A stretch of 64,000 bases of DNA, from positions 85,009 to 149,008 of the forward strand of contig NZ_MCIB01000012.1 in assembly GCF_003609645.1 (NCBI RefSeq). Direction: 5' to 3'. How positions within the stretch are numbered: position 1 is the first letter of the stretch; every line of letters starts with the position of its first letter. Shown piece by piece: positions 1 through 8,695 of the stretch. The notes under the pieces are model-generated. The model was given only the letters and a program-made list of their open reading frames with translations. It had not been told where the DNA came from and ran no database searches. The position numbers and the translations under genes are program-made. This DNA comes from Thermohalobacter berrensis. GTDB taxonomy: Bacteria; Bacillota; Clostridia; Tissierellales; Thermohalobacteraceae.

Positions 1-231
1 ATCTTAATTTTTGGTATTTTATCCACGACAAACATCAATGATAAATATAAATATATTTTTGCATGGATTATTCCTGTAATATATGCTATAATTGACGAAT
101 ATAACCAAAGATTTATAGCCGGAAGAAGTGGTACAATAAAAGATGTAGTAATAGATAGCATTGGGGCAGTTGCAGCAATAATTTTTATTTTTAGTTTTAC
201 ATATATAAGGGCTGCAAGAGATGATACCTAA
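1..231 (+). CDS. VanZ-like family membrane protein (5' end outside window)
   Basis: The reading frame is open from base 1 to a TAA at 229-231, so only the C-terminal 76 residues are visible. They include the pattern IDEYNQRFIAGRSG followed by D-V-V-I-D-S-I-G-A, which resembles the conserved DE..Q...GR.....D...N/D..G motif of VanZ-like proteins, and two hydrophobic stretches that look like membrane helices. VanZ-like proteins are small integral membrane proteins; one member lowers teicoplanin susceptibility, but most have no known role. The next gene starts 20 bp downstream in the same direction, so the two may be co-transcribed. The family call rests on this motif only. Confidence 0.7.
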   Translation: MLIFGILSTTNINDKYKYIFAWIIPVIYAIIDEYNQRFIAGRSGTIKDVVIDSIGAVAAIIFIFSFTYIRAARDDT

Positions 232-251
232 GAGACTAAGGAGGCAAAATC

Positions 252-1667
252 ATGAAAAGGAAACATTCAATAATAATGATATTTACCTTGATATTATCAT
301 TATTATTGTCAAGTGTAGTATATTCACAAGATATGAGAAAAAACCCTCCAAGGGAGGTAATAGAAAAAAAGATAGAAGCCGTTGCTAAAAAGAGGGGAAT
401 ACCTTCAGTTATATTAAAATCTATCGCTAGGGTTGAAAGTGTATTTAAGCAGTATGATTCAGATGGAACAGTTTATACCGGTAGAAGTGGAAGCATTGGT
501 ATAATGCAGGTTTTTAATAAATATGGATGGTTTGATACTAAAAGGCTTATGTATGATATAGATTATAACATTGAAGCAGGTGCAGATGTTCTACTTAGAA
601 AGTGGAAAATGGCTAATGAAAGACTACCTAAAATAGGGAATATGGATCCTAATATCCTAGAACACTGGTATTTTGCAATTTGGGCCTATAACGGCTGGAG
701 CCAAAGTAATAATCCCCACATGATACCATATAAGTTTTCTACATGGACTAAAAAACATGCCTATCAAGACTTGGTATATATGATAGCAGAAAAGGAATAT
801 GGGCAAAAGATAACTCCTATTGATATAAGCAAACTTCCTAAAAGGGGATTGCCTAGTAAAAATCTTTATTTTGAAACCCCAGAGCCATTCCACTATGGGG
901 ATATTGAGGTGTATAAAAAAGGTGATATAGTTGAAGTTGATGTAACTTCTTCACTAAATGTTAGAGGAAAACCAGATGGCTCCACTATAGCAAAAGTAAA
1001 GGATGGAACTAAACTACAGGTTATAGATGGGCCTAAACTAAAGAATGGATATTATTGGTATAGGGTTAAAAATGAGAATATAGATGGATGGATTGCTGGA
1101 AATTGGATTTTTAAAGTAAAGGAAGGAAAAATACAGCCTAAGAAAAATTATCCATTAAATGATATAGGAAATTCTTGGGCAAAGGATTATATACTAAAGC
1201 TTTATAATAAGGGTATTATTACTGGGGACGGAAACAAAAACTTTTATCCAAAGAAGCTTGTAACGAGACAGGATATAGCTATTATCCTTACAAAGGCCTT
1301 AAATCTTGATTATAATAACTATCAGCTTAAATATAGTGATAAAAAAGTTATTGATAAATGGGCTATTAATTATATAAAGGCTGTATCAAAGGCTGGTTTT
1401 ATGACTGGGGATGAGAATAAAAAGTTTAATCCATATGAAACTATAACTAGAAAGAAGCTAGCCATTATTGTTTCAAAGATATTAGGTAATAAAGAGAAAG
1501 ACCCTATAAACCTTGTGAAGGAAAAGGGAATAATGGTAGGCTATAGTGATGGTGAGTTTAGACCTAAGGATTTCCTTACAAGGGAACAGGTTGCAAAGGT
1601 AATTGTAAAGCTTTTAGAAGTCTTAGAAGAGAATAATAATGAAAGTAAAATAAAGGGACAGAACTAA
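252..1667 (+). CDS. Secreted lytic transglycosylase with SH3b and three SLH domains
   Basis: Begins at ATG 252 behind an AAGGAGG site. Residues 1-26 form a signal peptide ending VYSQ. Residues about 35-190 resemble the SLT lytic transglycosylase fold, with the likely catalytic Glu62 in the ARVES motif and the GIMQV motif at 83-87. Residues about 226-288 are an SH3b wall-binding domain (SSLNVRGKPDG ... GWIAGNW). Three S-layer homology repeats follow (about 301-355, 356-412, 415-460), each with a G(D/Y)xxxxFxP..xxTR signature. The enzyme probably cleaves peptidoglycan glycan strands while anchored to secondary wall polymer. The domain order is seen directly; the enzymatic activity is inferred. 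Confidence 0.85.
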   Translation: MKRKHSIIMIFTLILSLLLSSVVYSQDMRKNPPREVIEKKIEAVAKKRGIPSVILKSIARVESVFKQYDSDGTVYTGRSGSIGIMQVFNKYGWFDTKRLMYDIDYNIEAGADVLLRKWKMANERLPKIGNMDPNILEHWYFAIWAYNGWSQSNNPHMIPYKFSTWTKKHAYQDLVYMIAEKEYGQKITPIDISKLPKRGLPSKNLYFETPEPFHYGDIEVYKKGDIVEVDVTSSLNVRGKPDGSTIAKVKDGTKLQVIDGPKLKNGYYWYRVKNENIDGWIAGNWIFKVKEGKIQPKKNYPLNDIGNSWAKDYILKLYNKGIITGDGNKNFYPKKLVTRQDIAIILTKALNLDYNNYQLKYSDKKVIDKWAINYIKAVSKAGFMTGDENKKFNPYETITRKKLAIIVSKILGNKEKDPINLVKEKGIMVGYSDGEFRPKDFLTREQVAKVIVKLLEVLEENNNESKIKGQN

Positions 1668-1682
1668 ATCTGTCCCTTTATT
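1650..1682. terminator. Bidirectional terminator hairpin
   Basis: The arms AAAGGGACAGA and TCTGTCCCTTT flank a short loop and end in T-rich sequence. The hairpin overlaps the 3' end of the transglycosylase gene and lies just beyond the stop of the convergent yyaC gene, so it can serve both. Confidence 0.8.
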
Positions 1683-1691
1683 TTATCTTAA

Positions 1692-2216
1692 CTAATATTT
1701 TGCTGCCTTTATTAATGCTCTAGTTATAGTTTCTGCCATTTCCATTACAAATCCAAGTCTAATATTGTGGAGGGAAATGTTGTTATCACTTTTTAAAGAA
1801 TCTACTATTCCTATAATTGATATATCTCCTATTGAAGGAAGGTTTTTTCCTACTCCTTTTCCAGGGAAGATTGGACTTTGTCTTACCTGTATAATACCTA
1901 TATTCTCTTCTTCACCTAGACAGGCATCAATTGCTATAGCAAAGTTAAATGGATGTCTTTGCTTTATATTTATTAGTTTTTCTTTTAGATTCAAGGCATG
2001 TATTGGAGAACCTAATGTTCCATAAACGGGATAGGGGAAGTTAGATTTTTTTAGTAGTGTTCCCACTAAAGGCCCAAGACAGTCTCCTATACATTTATCT
2101 GTTCCTACACAAATTATTATCATATCGTTTTTTAAATAGGGCTTTAGATGTCTTCCTAAGGTTTCAGATGCAAATCTATCGTTGTAATATACTTCTTTCT
2201 GAATATTTTCTTTCAA
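1692..2216 (-). CDS. yyaC: Spore protease YyaC
   Basis: 174 residues. YyaC is a sporulation protein distantly related to the germination protease GPR and is found only in endospore formers. Features seen are the ICVGTDKCIGDCLGP motif at residues 35-49, matching the hydrogenase-maturation/GPR-like fold, the AIDACLG segment, and a glycine-rich loop FPGKGVGKNLP. The start is TTG at 2216-2214, preceded on the minus strand by AAGGGGGAG. The gene is convergent with the transglycosylase and divergent from the 24-aa peptide. Its presence is the best evidence that the organism makes spores. The exact substrate is unknown. Confidence 0.85.
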   Translation of the reverse strand: MKENIQKEVYYNDRFASETLGRHLKPYLKNDMIIICVGTDKCIGDCLGPLVGTLLKKSNFPYPVYGTLGSPIHALNLKEKLINIKQRHPFNFAIAIDACLGEEENIGIIQVRQSPIFPGKGVGKNLPSIGDISIIGIVDSLKSDNNISLHNIRLGFVMEMAETITRALIKAAKY

Positions 2217-2337
2217 ATGCTTCTCCCCCTTAATTTTATATATGAAATTAGGAGTAAAAAAATTACCAATTATAGTGTATAAACTTTTTCTTTTGGTGGA
2301 TAATATATGAAAAAATTTATCTAAAGGGAGGATTTAT

Positions 2338-2412
2338 ATGAAAAAAATATATTATTCTATATTAGTTATATTATTCACTGTTTTAACAGTAGGTGTAATG
2401 GTTAAATTATAA
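2338..2412 (+). CDS. 24-residue single-span membrane peptide
   Basis: A short ORF starts at ATG 2338, six bases after a very strong AAAGGGAGG site. The product has two lysines after Met, then about 17 hydrophobic residues (IYYSILVILFTVLTVGV) and ends MVKL. That is the layout of a one-helix membrane peptide with its N-terminus inside. It lies between divergent yyaC and the c-di-GMP riboswitch. No family is recognised. The strong ribosome-binding site and clean hydrophobic span are the only support. Confidence 0.5.
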   Translation: MKKIYYSILVILFTVLTVGVMVKL

Positions 2413-2494
2413 ATATGATAGCTAAATAGAAAATTACATATTTGTAACATTTACTTTTTATGACAAATATTATAAAATAGTATTAAAACTAGAT

Positions 2495-2608
2495 AAATTT
2501 TTCAAAAACAGAATTACGATAAGGGCAAACTTATCGAAAGATAAGGACGCAAAGCCATGGGCCTAAGGTGAATTAATCACTATGGTTGCCAGGTTACCGA
2601 AAATTTTG
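2495..2608 (+). promoter_or_regulatory. c-di-GMP-I (GEMM) riboswitch
   Basis: The conserved GEMM elements are present in order: AGGGCAAAC, a CTTATC-GAAA-GATAAG tetraloop hairpin (2530-2545), GGACGCAAAGCC, GGGCCTAAGG, and the 3' receptor side GGTTGCCAGGTTACCGA. The outer P1 pairs AAATTTTTC with GAAAATTTT. It is followed by a terminator (2631-2670) and an HD-GYP gene. The position implies that binding of c-di-GMP decides read-through into a c-di-GMP-degrading enzyme. The direction of control (on or off) cannot be told without folding both states. Confidence 0.93.
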
Positions 2609-2630
2609 TATATAGTTTTTAGTATATATA

Positions 2631-2670
2631 CACTTGCCTTTATTGTAACTGTAAAGGTAGGTGTTTTTTT
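2631..2670 (+). terminator. Riboswitch expression-platform terminator
   Basis: A 12-bp stem of CACTTGCCTTTA and TAAAGGTAGGTG, with two wobble pairs, is followed by seven T. It sits 24 nt before the TTG start of the HD-GYP gene and 23 nt after the aptamer, the usual place for a transcription-termination platform. Confidence 0.85.
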
Positions 2671-2693
2671 CTTAAATACAAGGGGGTGATGTT

Positions 2694-4403
2694 TTGCTAA
2701 AAACTAATAATGTTTTAGTAAAACAGAAAAATGTTAAAGAAAGTTTAGATGATTCTATACTTAAAATTATTAATTTAATTAATTATGATGTGGCTATACT
2801 TTTAACAGTTAGTAGAAATAAGGATTATATTGTTTTACAGAGTAAATTTGAAAGACATAATAGTGCTTTTAAAAGAACCTTTAAAGAGGTTAAGTACTTA
2901 AGGAGAGATTTACCTAATAGTATATTAAATTTAGTTGTTAAAAATAAAGAAATAATAACCTTTTCTAAAGACAAAAAAGATTTTAATAAATACTTACCCT
3001 TTATAGAGGGAATTCAACATGAAATATACATACCATTACTCTCAGATTATGGTGATATCATAGGATGTTTATATTTAGGTACTTTTAACGCAGATAATAG
3101 GGTAGATATGGACAAGCTTAATAATAAGAATATAGAAAAGGAATTAACATTAGTCTACAGAATGTTTCAGCTATGGCATATGAAAAAAACAGAAACTGAG
3201 GAATTTTTTAATGTAGTTTCTATAATGTGTGAAACAATCAAAGAGAAGGAACCATATATGCTTACCCACCTTTATAATGTAGCCCAATGGTCTGTTGCCA
3301 TAGCTAAAGAGTTATCTTTTGATAAAGAAAGAATTGGAAGGCTATATATTGCTGCTATGTTACACGATATAGGTAAGCTTTATGTAAGCAACGAAATATT
3401 AAATAAACCCTCTTTTCTTACTGAAAAAGAATTCAAATTAATAAAAAAGCACCCTATATTTAGTTATAAAATAATAAAGAAATTACCAAGGATTAGATTT
3501 GATATAGATGAAATAGCCTTAATAGCAAAACATCATCATGAAAGGTTTGATGGAAAGGGATATCCAGACGGGTTAAAAGGAGAAGAGATTCCTTTAGAAA
3601 GTAGAATTATGTGTGTAGCAGATTCTATAGATGCCATGCTTTCGATAAGGAGCTATAAAAAACCAAAATCTATTAATTATATTGTCAAGGAGCTAAAGGC
3701 TAATAGCGGTAAACAATTTGACCCTAAAATATGTAATATAGCAATGAAACTTTTAATGAAGACAAAGGTTGAAAATGAAAATATACTTTCAAATCCAATT
3801 ATATGGTCAACATTAGTTATAGCAACTGACAAAGATGTATATACTATTGAAGGAATTATAAGACAGTTTAATAAAGGTTATGTTTTTGAAACAGATCTTT
3901 TTGATTTCTCTAATATTGAAAAAGGAGAAATAAAAAAATTAAGCCTATATGTTAGAGGAAAAAAGAATATTAATGAATATGATGTTAAATTAGATTATCT
4001 TGGAAAGGACAAGGTGTATATTTCTAAATTGGAGTTAAGACCATTTGTAGATACATTTTCTATGCATTGGGAATTAAATGGAAGATTAACAATAGGGCCT
4101 ACTACTGAAGTAAATGTAGATATATTCAGAGTTGGGGGAAGTAGTTTATCATTTTCTATTAGTAACTTTGAAGTTAAAAAACATAATTATGAGGATGTAT
4201 TATCACTTAAGATCTTCTTTGAAGATGGGACAAAACTTGCGGTTACAGGTAAAATAACAAATAATTATAAAATCGGGGTAAAATATTATTATGAATACAA
4301 ATACGTAAATACCCCCGATTATACTAAAGATAAAATATTTAAACAACTTTTTAGGAAACAAATAGAAATAAGAAAAATAATTAATGAAAGTTATAAAAAA
4401 TAA
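2694..4403 (+). CDS. HD-GYP c-di-GMP phosphodiesterase with GAF-like N-terminus
   Basis: 569 residues, starting at TTG 2694 behind AGGGGGTGAT. Residues about 20-160 look like a GAF sensor domain. Residues about 165-350 are a complete HD-GYP domain: MLHDIGK (His224-Asp225), KHHHERFDGKGYPDGL (280-294) and a conserved RIMCVADSIDAM. These bind the metal centre that hydrolyses c-di-GMP. Residues about 370-560 form a beta-rich region ending in FRVGGSSLSFSI that may be a PilZ-like c-di-GMP-binding domain; this is weak. No membrane helix, so cytoplasmic. With the upstream c-di-GMP riboswitch it makes a feedback loop on the second messenger. Confidence 0.9.
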   Translation: MLKTNNVLVKQKNVKESLDDSILKIINLINYDVAILLTVSRNKDYIVLQSKFERHNSAFKRTFKEVKYLRRDLPNSILNLVVKNKEIITFSKDKKDFNKYLPFIEGIQHEIYIPLLSDYGDIIGCLYLGTFNADNRVDMDKLNNKNIEKELTLVYRMFQLWHMKKTETEEFFNVVSIMCETIKEKEPYMLTHLYNVAQWSVAIAKELSFDKERIGRLYIAAMLHDIGKLYVSNEILNKPSFLTEKEFKLIKKHPIFSYKIIKKLPRIRFDIDEIALIAKHHHERFDGKGYPDGLKGEEIPLESRIMCVADSIDAMLSIRSYKKPKSINYIVKELKANSGKQFDPKICNIAMKLLMKTKVENENILSNPIIWSTLVIATDKDVYTIEGIIRQFNKGYVFETDLFDFSNIEKGEIKKLSLYVRGKKNINEYDVKLDYLGKDKVYISKLELRPFVDTFSMHWELNGRLTIGPTTEVNVDIFRVGGSSLSFSISNFEVKKHNYEDVLSLKIFFEDGTKLAVTGKITNNYKIGVKYYYEYKYVNTPDYTKDKIFKQLFRKQIEIRKIINESYKK

Positions 4404-4444
4404 TTTTCTCCCATTTTAATTATACAATCATATTTTTCAAGGAT

Positions 4445-4473
4445 ATATAGGAAATTAAGCCTATATTTTTCCT
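4445..4473 (+). terminator. Terminator after the HD-GYP gene
   Basis: The arms ATATAGG and CCTATAT are followed by a T-rich tract. The hairpin is 42 bp past the HD-GYP stop codon. Confidence 0.55.
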
Positions 4474-4480
4474 GTTTAAT

Positions 4481-4507
4481 AAAAAAAGCATCCATTTTAC
4501 TGGATGC
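4481..4507 (-). terminator. Terminator of the phosphodiester glycosidase-like gene
   Basis: The stem pairs GCATCCA with TGGATGC. On the minus strand it is followed by seven T. It overlaps the end of the minus-strand gene that stops at 4497. Confidence 0.85.
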
Positions 4508-7319
4508 TTCTTTTAAACATTGGTAATATTTCATATGTTATTTCACCATTATTTACTGCAAAGGATAAATATTTAAGGTTATATATATCTTTGGTTTCTT
4601 CTATTTTAGGATTGTTAAATTGTATATACCTTATACCATCCTTTAAGTTAACCTTAATTTTATCACCACCATGTATTACCCAAACATCTTTACCGTTTTT
4701 ACTGTAGTTTGACAAGATTTCATGGAAAAGATCTGCTTCAAGTTTATCAACAAAACCATTTGGACCAAATACAGGCTTAGGTAGTACAACTATTATATTT
4801 TTTTCCTCTACATTTAGTAGTTTGTTTTTTAACCATATCCATTGATTATAATCAGTCTGTCTTATTCCACCCTTTGAGTTATCTAATTGGATAAAATAAG
4901 TGTCTTTATGTTTAAAAGAAGAATAACCTGATGTAACCTCTAGTATAGGCTTATTGTTATTTTCAAGGTATTGTTTATCTAACTTATCCATAACAATTCC
5001 TACTTCATTCTTATTAAGATAGCTCTCGGTTCTTTTTAAAATTTGATAATCTAATAAATTATCTATTTTATTAATTCCACCTGTAACCATAAATTTATAA
5101 CCATTTTCATTAACTTCTACATGTTTTTGTTTATTATCCTTAACCACTGTTTCTTTAGGAAGCTCTATATTCTTAAAGGGTGTTCTATAAAGGGCTTTTA
5201 ATCCATCAAATAGTATTTCTCCTTTATCAAAATTAAGTGGATTAATTTCTACTACATATATTCTATTTAGTTTAATAGGATAGGATACATTTCTAGGTAT
5301 ATCTGCTGTAACCCATTCCCATCCATTCCAATTAACATGCTGAGTAAAATCTATAGGATAGGTATTTCCATTACTATCAGTTATTTTGCCCCTAATCCAA
5401 TGATTGCTATTATTTCCATGTATCCACATACCAATCTTGTCGGGACTGCCTTTAAGCTTTAATCCATCTTCACCAAATAGGATATATCCAGCACTTGTAC
5501 CTTCTGATTCTGTAAAGTCGTACTTAAGCTTTACAGATGATGTTCCTTCTTTGTCTTCATTGGCAAGTTCAATATTACCCTTTACACTTTCAGGATAAGG
5601 GATAAATTCTATATTATCTAAGTCTTCAAAGTCTTCTATTTCAACCTCACTATATCCAACTGAAACTAATATGTTTTCTACTGCATCTTCTACTGAAGCT
5701 ACTATAGCACCAGAGCTAGGCTTATTACTACTATAAAATACACCATCTCTAATTTTACCAATATCTCCAATTATATGCCAGTTTATATCATTTGGATTAA
5801 TCTTTGCAGTAAAGCCTTCTGTATTTATACCATAAATTTCTCCTAAATCTACTTTACCATCTATGTCCACATGGAATTTATCATTTTCTATATATAAATC
5901 CTTTAGTTCATTTAATACTCTTATATATATTTCTGCCTCTTTTCCTCTATATTCAGCTTTAATAGTGGCTGTTCCAGATTCTTCTGGCATAAAAACATTA
6001 TCTTTAAATCTACCTTTGACACCTTCTATATCGAAATCTACCCTATCTAAATCTATCTTTACAGGATTATGGTATTTATCATAGCCCTTTACATAAAATT
6101 TTCGTGTAGTATTAACAAATACATTTGTATCTTCAGTAAAAATCTGAATATAGTCAAGTCTTCTTTTGGGAGCATCACTAAAAATGCCTAAACCATTTAC
6201 TATTCTTCTTTCATTTCCATCTGATGGATGGTTTACAACCTGTGGGCTATCAACTCCATTTGGTGATACTACCATTGTAGTAGAGCCACCACCATCAAGA
6301 TTGATTGCTTCATATGCACCTAAATCTATCATTATTTCTGCTAATGTGTCTAATTCAACACCTTTAAAGGATGTATCTCTACCGTCTATTGTTACCATTA
6401 TAAGTTCATCTCTATCTTTAGTTATTCCTAAAGCAGTTCTAGGGTGCTTCCCTTTTACATTAAGGGTAAAATCTGTTTTTTCTCCATCTTTAACAAGGAA
6501 GGTTCCGCCACCTATAGCAGCTTTTATTTTTTTATAATCTATTTCACCCTTTATATCAATTTTAACTTTATCTCCTATATTAAAATTATTAGCTAAGTTC
6601 ATTCCTGTTGGACCTCTGCTGATTAAAACATAACCATCTTCAGGGATATCAGTAGGTGGCTGTCCTATTCTTATATCTTTAACTATATTGTCTTCAACTA
6701 ATACTTCCACTATATCAGAATAGTTGGTATTGCCAGGAGTTTTTCCGTTCCAGTGTTTGTTATACATTACTACTACATTAGTAAATTTACTATATTTATT
6801 TATGGTAGATATTTTAATAGGCTTTCCATTTTCGGGTATAACGCTCATTTCCCAATTCCAATAAGATATTAGTGGTTTTTTATCTTCATCTACAGAGAAG
6901 ACAGGAAGATCTTTATTAAAATCATATGGAGAAGAGACAATTTTACCTTCAGATATTACAGCACCAAGGGGATAAGGTTTTGCCTCTGTGGAGAAAAAAT
7001 CTCCATTTATCCCAGCAATAGCCTCTTTTTCCTTTACCATATTTGAAAGCTTTTCTCTAGTCGATATTCCTTTATCACTAAAAAGAACTCCAATATCTGT
7101 ATATCTATCATCTAAATCTACCCTTAAAACATTTATGTTACGCCAACCTGCTGAAGTAAATCTTTGAATCTTTTCAAGTATAACTCCACTAGAAATATTT
7201 TCTTCCCATTTTCTTTCGTGAATTAATATAGAACTATCTGATATTCCAAAGGTACTACTAGATATAAGTAAAGCTCCTCCAACAATACCACTAACTATTT
7301 TTCTTATATATTTATTCAT
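4497..7319 (-). CDS. Secreted phosphodiester glycosidase (NAGPA-like) family protein
   Basis: About 940 residues. The frame extends to 7343, but ATG 7319 (MNKYIRKIVSG) has an AGGTGGTG site at the right distance and starts a typical signal peptide (about 26 residues). Residues about 70-370 carry the NAGPA signatures: GINGDFF, GAVISEGK, SRGPTG, GGGTFLVKDG, HPRTALGITKD, VTIDGRD and INLDGGGSTTMVV. This family removes sugar phosphodiester caps from wall polymers or glycans. The long C-terminus has Ig-like, carbohydrate-binding-like segments and a final calcineurin-like stretch (VIHGGDKIKVNL). It is probably an exported cell-surface enzyme. The substrate is unknown. Confidence 0.85.
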   Translation of the reverse strand: MNKYIRKIVSGIVGGALLISSSTFGISDSSILIHERKWEENISSGVILEKIQRFTSAGWRNINVLRVDLDDRYTDIGVLFSDKGISTREKLSNMVKEKEAIAGINGDFFSTEAKPYPLGAVISEGKIVSSPYDFNKDLPVFSVDEDKKPLISYWNWEMSVIPENGKPIKISTINKYSKFTNVVVMYNKHWNGKTPGNTNYSDIVEVLVEDNIVKDIRIGQPPTDIPEDGYVLISRGPTGMNLANNFNIGDKVKIDIKGEIDYKKIKAAIGGGTFLVKDGEKTDFTLNVKGKHPRTALGITKDRDELIMVTIDGRDTSFKGVELDTLAEIMIDLGAYEAINLDGGGSTTMVVSPNGVDSPQVVNHPSDGNERRIVNGLGIFSDAPKRRLDYIQIFTEDTNVFVNTTRKFYVKGYDKYHNPVKIDLDRVDFDIEGVKGRFKDNVFMPEESGTATIKAEYRGKEAEIYIRVLNELKDLYIENDKFHVDIDGKVDLGEIYGINTEGFTAKINPNDINWHIIGDIGKIRDGVFYSSNKPSSGAIVASVEDAVENILVSVGYSEVEIEDFEDLDNIEFIPYPESVKGNIELANEDKEGTSSVKLKYDFTESEGTSAGYILFGEDGLKLKGSPDKIGMWIHGNNSNHWIRGKITDSNGNTYPIDFTQHVNWNGWEWVTADIPRNVSYPIKLNRIYVVEINPLNFDKGEILFDGLKALYRTPFKNIELPKETVVKDNKQKHVEVNENGYKFMVTGGINKIDNLLDYQILKRTESYLNKNEVGIVMDKLDKQYLENNNKPILEVTSGYSSFKHKDTYFIQLDNSKGGIRQTDYNQWIWLKNKLLNVEEKNIIVVLPKPVFGPNGFVDKLEADLFHEILSNYSKNGKDVWVIHGGDKIKVNLKDGIRYIQFNNPKIEETKDIYNLKYLSFAVNNGEITYEILPMFKRSIQ

Positions 7320-7733
7320 TATTAAACACCACCTAAGAATCAATTTTAAATTGTAAATGTTAAATTAAGTTGAGGGATTACGAATCCCTCAACAACGCTA
7401 AAACACCCCTTAAGGAATTTACAATTTACAATTAACAATGAACAATTAATGAAATGCAAAATTTTTTCCATTTCATAATGTTGAATTTTAAATTGTAAAT
7501 GTTGAATTAGGTTGAGGGATTACGAATCCCTCAACAACGCTAAAAATACAGTTGTTAGCTCTTGGTTTCTGGTTCCTAGCCAAAAAGTTTTTAATTTTAC
7601 TAAGAGCTGAGAGCAAAGAGCTAGGAACTGCTTTTAATAGCAAGGAATTATTACGATTGTTTTCTAATCAATAATCTTCATAGTATTATTAAAAACCAAC
7701 CACTAACCACTAATAACCAAAAACTTTTTTTCT
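7320..7733. repeat. Intergenic repeat mosaic, no gene
   Basis: In order: an AATTGTAAATGTTAAATT-type repeat; a REP hairpin (7369-7393, arms GTTGAGGGATT/AATCCCTCAAC, loop ACG); an AATTTACAATT block; a terminator-like hairpin (about 7449-7482); a second REP hairpin (7511-7535, loop ACG); and an inverted-repeat element from about 7550. In that element AGCTCTTGG...CCTAGCC faces AAGAGCTAGGAACTGC, then ACCAACCACTAACCACTAA. No coding signal was seen. Confidence 0.8.
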
Positions 7734-7846
7734 AGTAACGGACATCAAAGCATTACTTCTAAGGTTAAGTAACGGACATCATAGGCTAGACATCTCGGGT
7801 CAAGTAACGGACCACGAAATCCAACTTCTTAGGTTAAGTAACTATC
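7734..7846 (+). repeat. Tandem AGTAACGGAC array, three units
   Basis: Three direct units of 34-35 bp, each starting AGTAACGGAC and ending AGGTTA or GGTCA, plus a truncated fourth core. The array abuts the 3' end of the TtcA-like gene and points against it. Confidence 0.8.
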
Positions 7847-8557
7847 TTAAAACCAAAGCCTAAACTGGTCCTTATTTTGAATAGCAGTAAGAAGTCTGTC
7901 ACGAGCTCCTGGTATATCTTTGTATATATCCCTTAAAAGTTGCTTCATATATTCTCTTTTACTATTTTTATCCATTGGACATGGACTTTTGACAGTAGGG
8001 ATATTATTTCTTCTGACTGCCCCTATTATTTCACGTTCTTCTGCATATACCATAGGTCTAATTACATGAATATCCTTTCTAGACATGTATGTTTGAGGTA
8101 AAAATGTACATACCCTTCCTTCGTATAACATACTCATAAAAAGGGTTTCTATAGCATCATCTGCATGATGACCAAGTGCTAGTTTATTACAACCCCTTTC
8201 CTTAATTAAATCATGTATAGCTCCTCTCCTCATTCTTGCACATAGGGAACAAGGATTTTTTTCTTTTCTTATATCGAATACAACTTGAGCAATATATGTA
8301 TCTTTAACTGTATATGGGACATCAATTTTTTTACAGAATTCCTTTATAGGGGTTAGGTCAAAATCTTCAAAACCAAGTGCTATAGTCACAGCCTCTAGCT
8401 CATATTTAACAGGACTAAATCTTTGGAACAATTTTAATCCATATAATAAAGTTGTACTATCTTTACCACCAGATACACCTACAGCAATTCTATCTCCATC
8501 TTGGATTAAATCATAATCTTGTACAGCTTTTCTTATAGCACCAAGTATTTTTTTCAT
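7847..8557 (-). CDS. TtcA-family tRNA thiolation protein (PP-loop ATPase)
   Basis: 236 residues. The PP-loop SGGKDS at residues 29-34 activates a tRNA base with ATP, and the CSLC pair (Cys103, Cys106) with a later cysteine in SPCPMD matches the iron-sulfur-binding site of TtcA/TtuA enzymes. GHHADDAIET is the conserved second motif. Known members make 2-thiocytidine or 2-thiouridine in tRNA; which base this one modifies cannot be read from the sequence. ATG at 8557 follows AAAGGGTG. The gene is monocistronic, with repeat arrays on both sides. Confidence 0.85.
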   Translation of the reverse strand: MKKILGAIRKAVQDYDLIQDGDRIAVGVSGGKDSTTLLYGLKLFQRFSPVKYELEAVTIALGFEDFDLTPIKEFCKKIDVPYTVKDTYIAQVVFDIRKEKNPCSLCARMRRGAIHDLIKERGCNKLALGHHADDAIETLFMSMLYEGRVCTFLPQTYMSRKDIHVIRPMVYAEEREIIGAVRRNNIPTVKSPCPMDKNSKREYMKQLLRDIYKDIPGARDRLLTAIQNKDQFRLWF

Positions 8558-8695
8558 TATGACACCCTTTCATACTTATTCTTTTGTTTATATAGCTACA
8601 AAAACCCATCTTAATTATATATGATTATTATTATACTTAGGTTACAATTGGATTACAAAAGTATTAAAAATGGTATGACGGGGAAGAAATGATAT

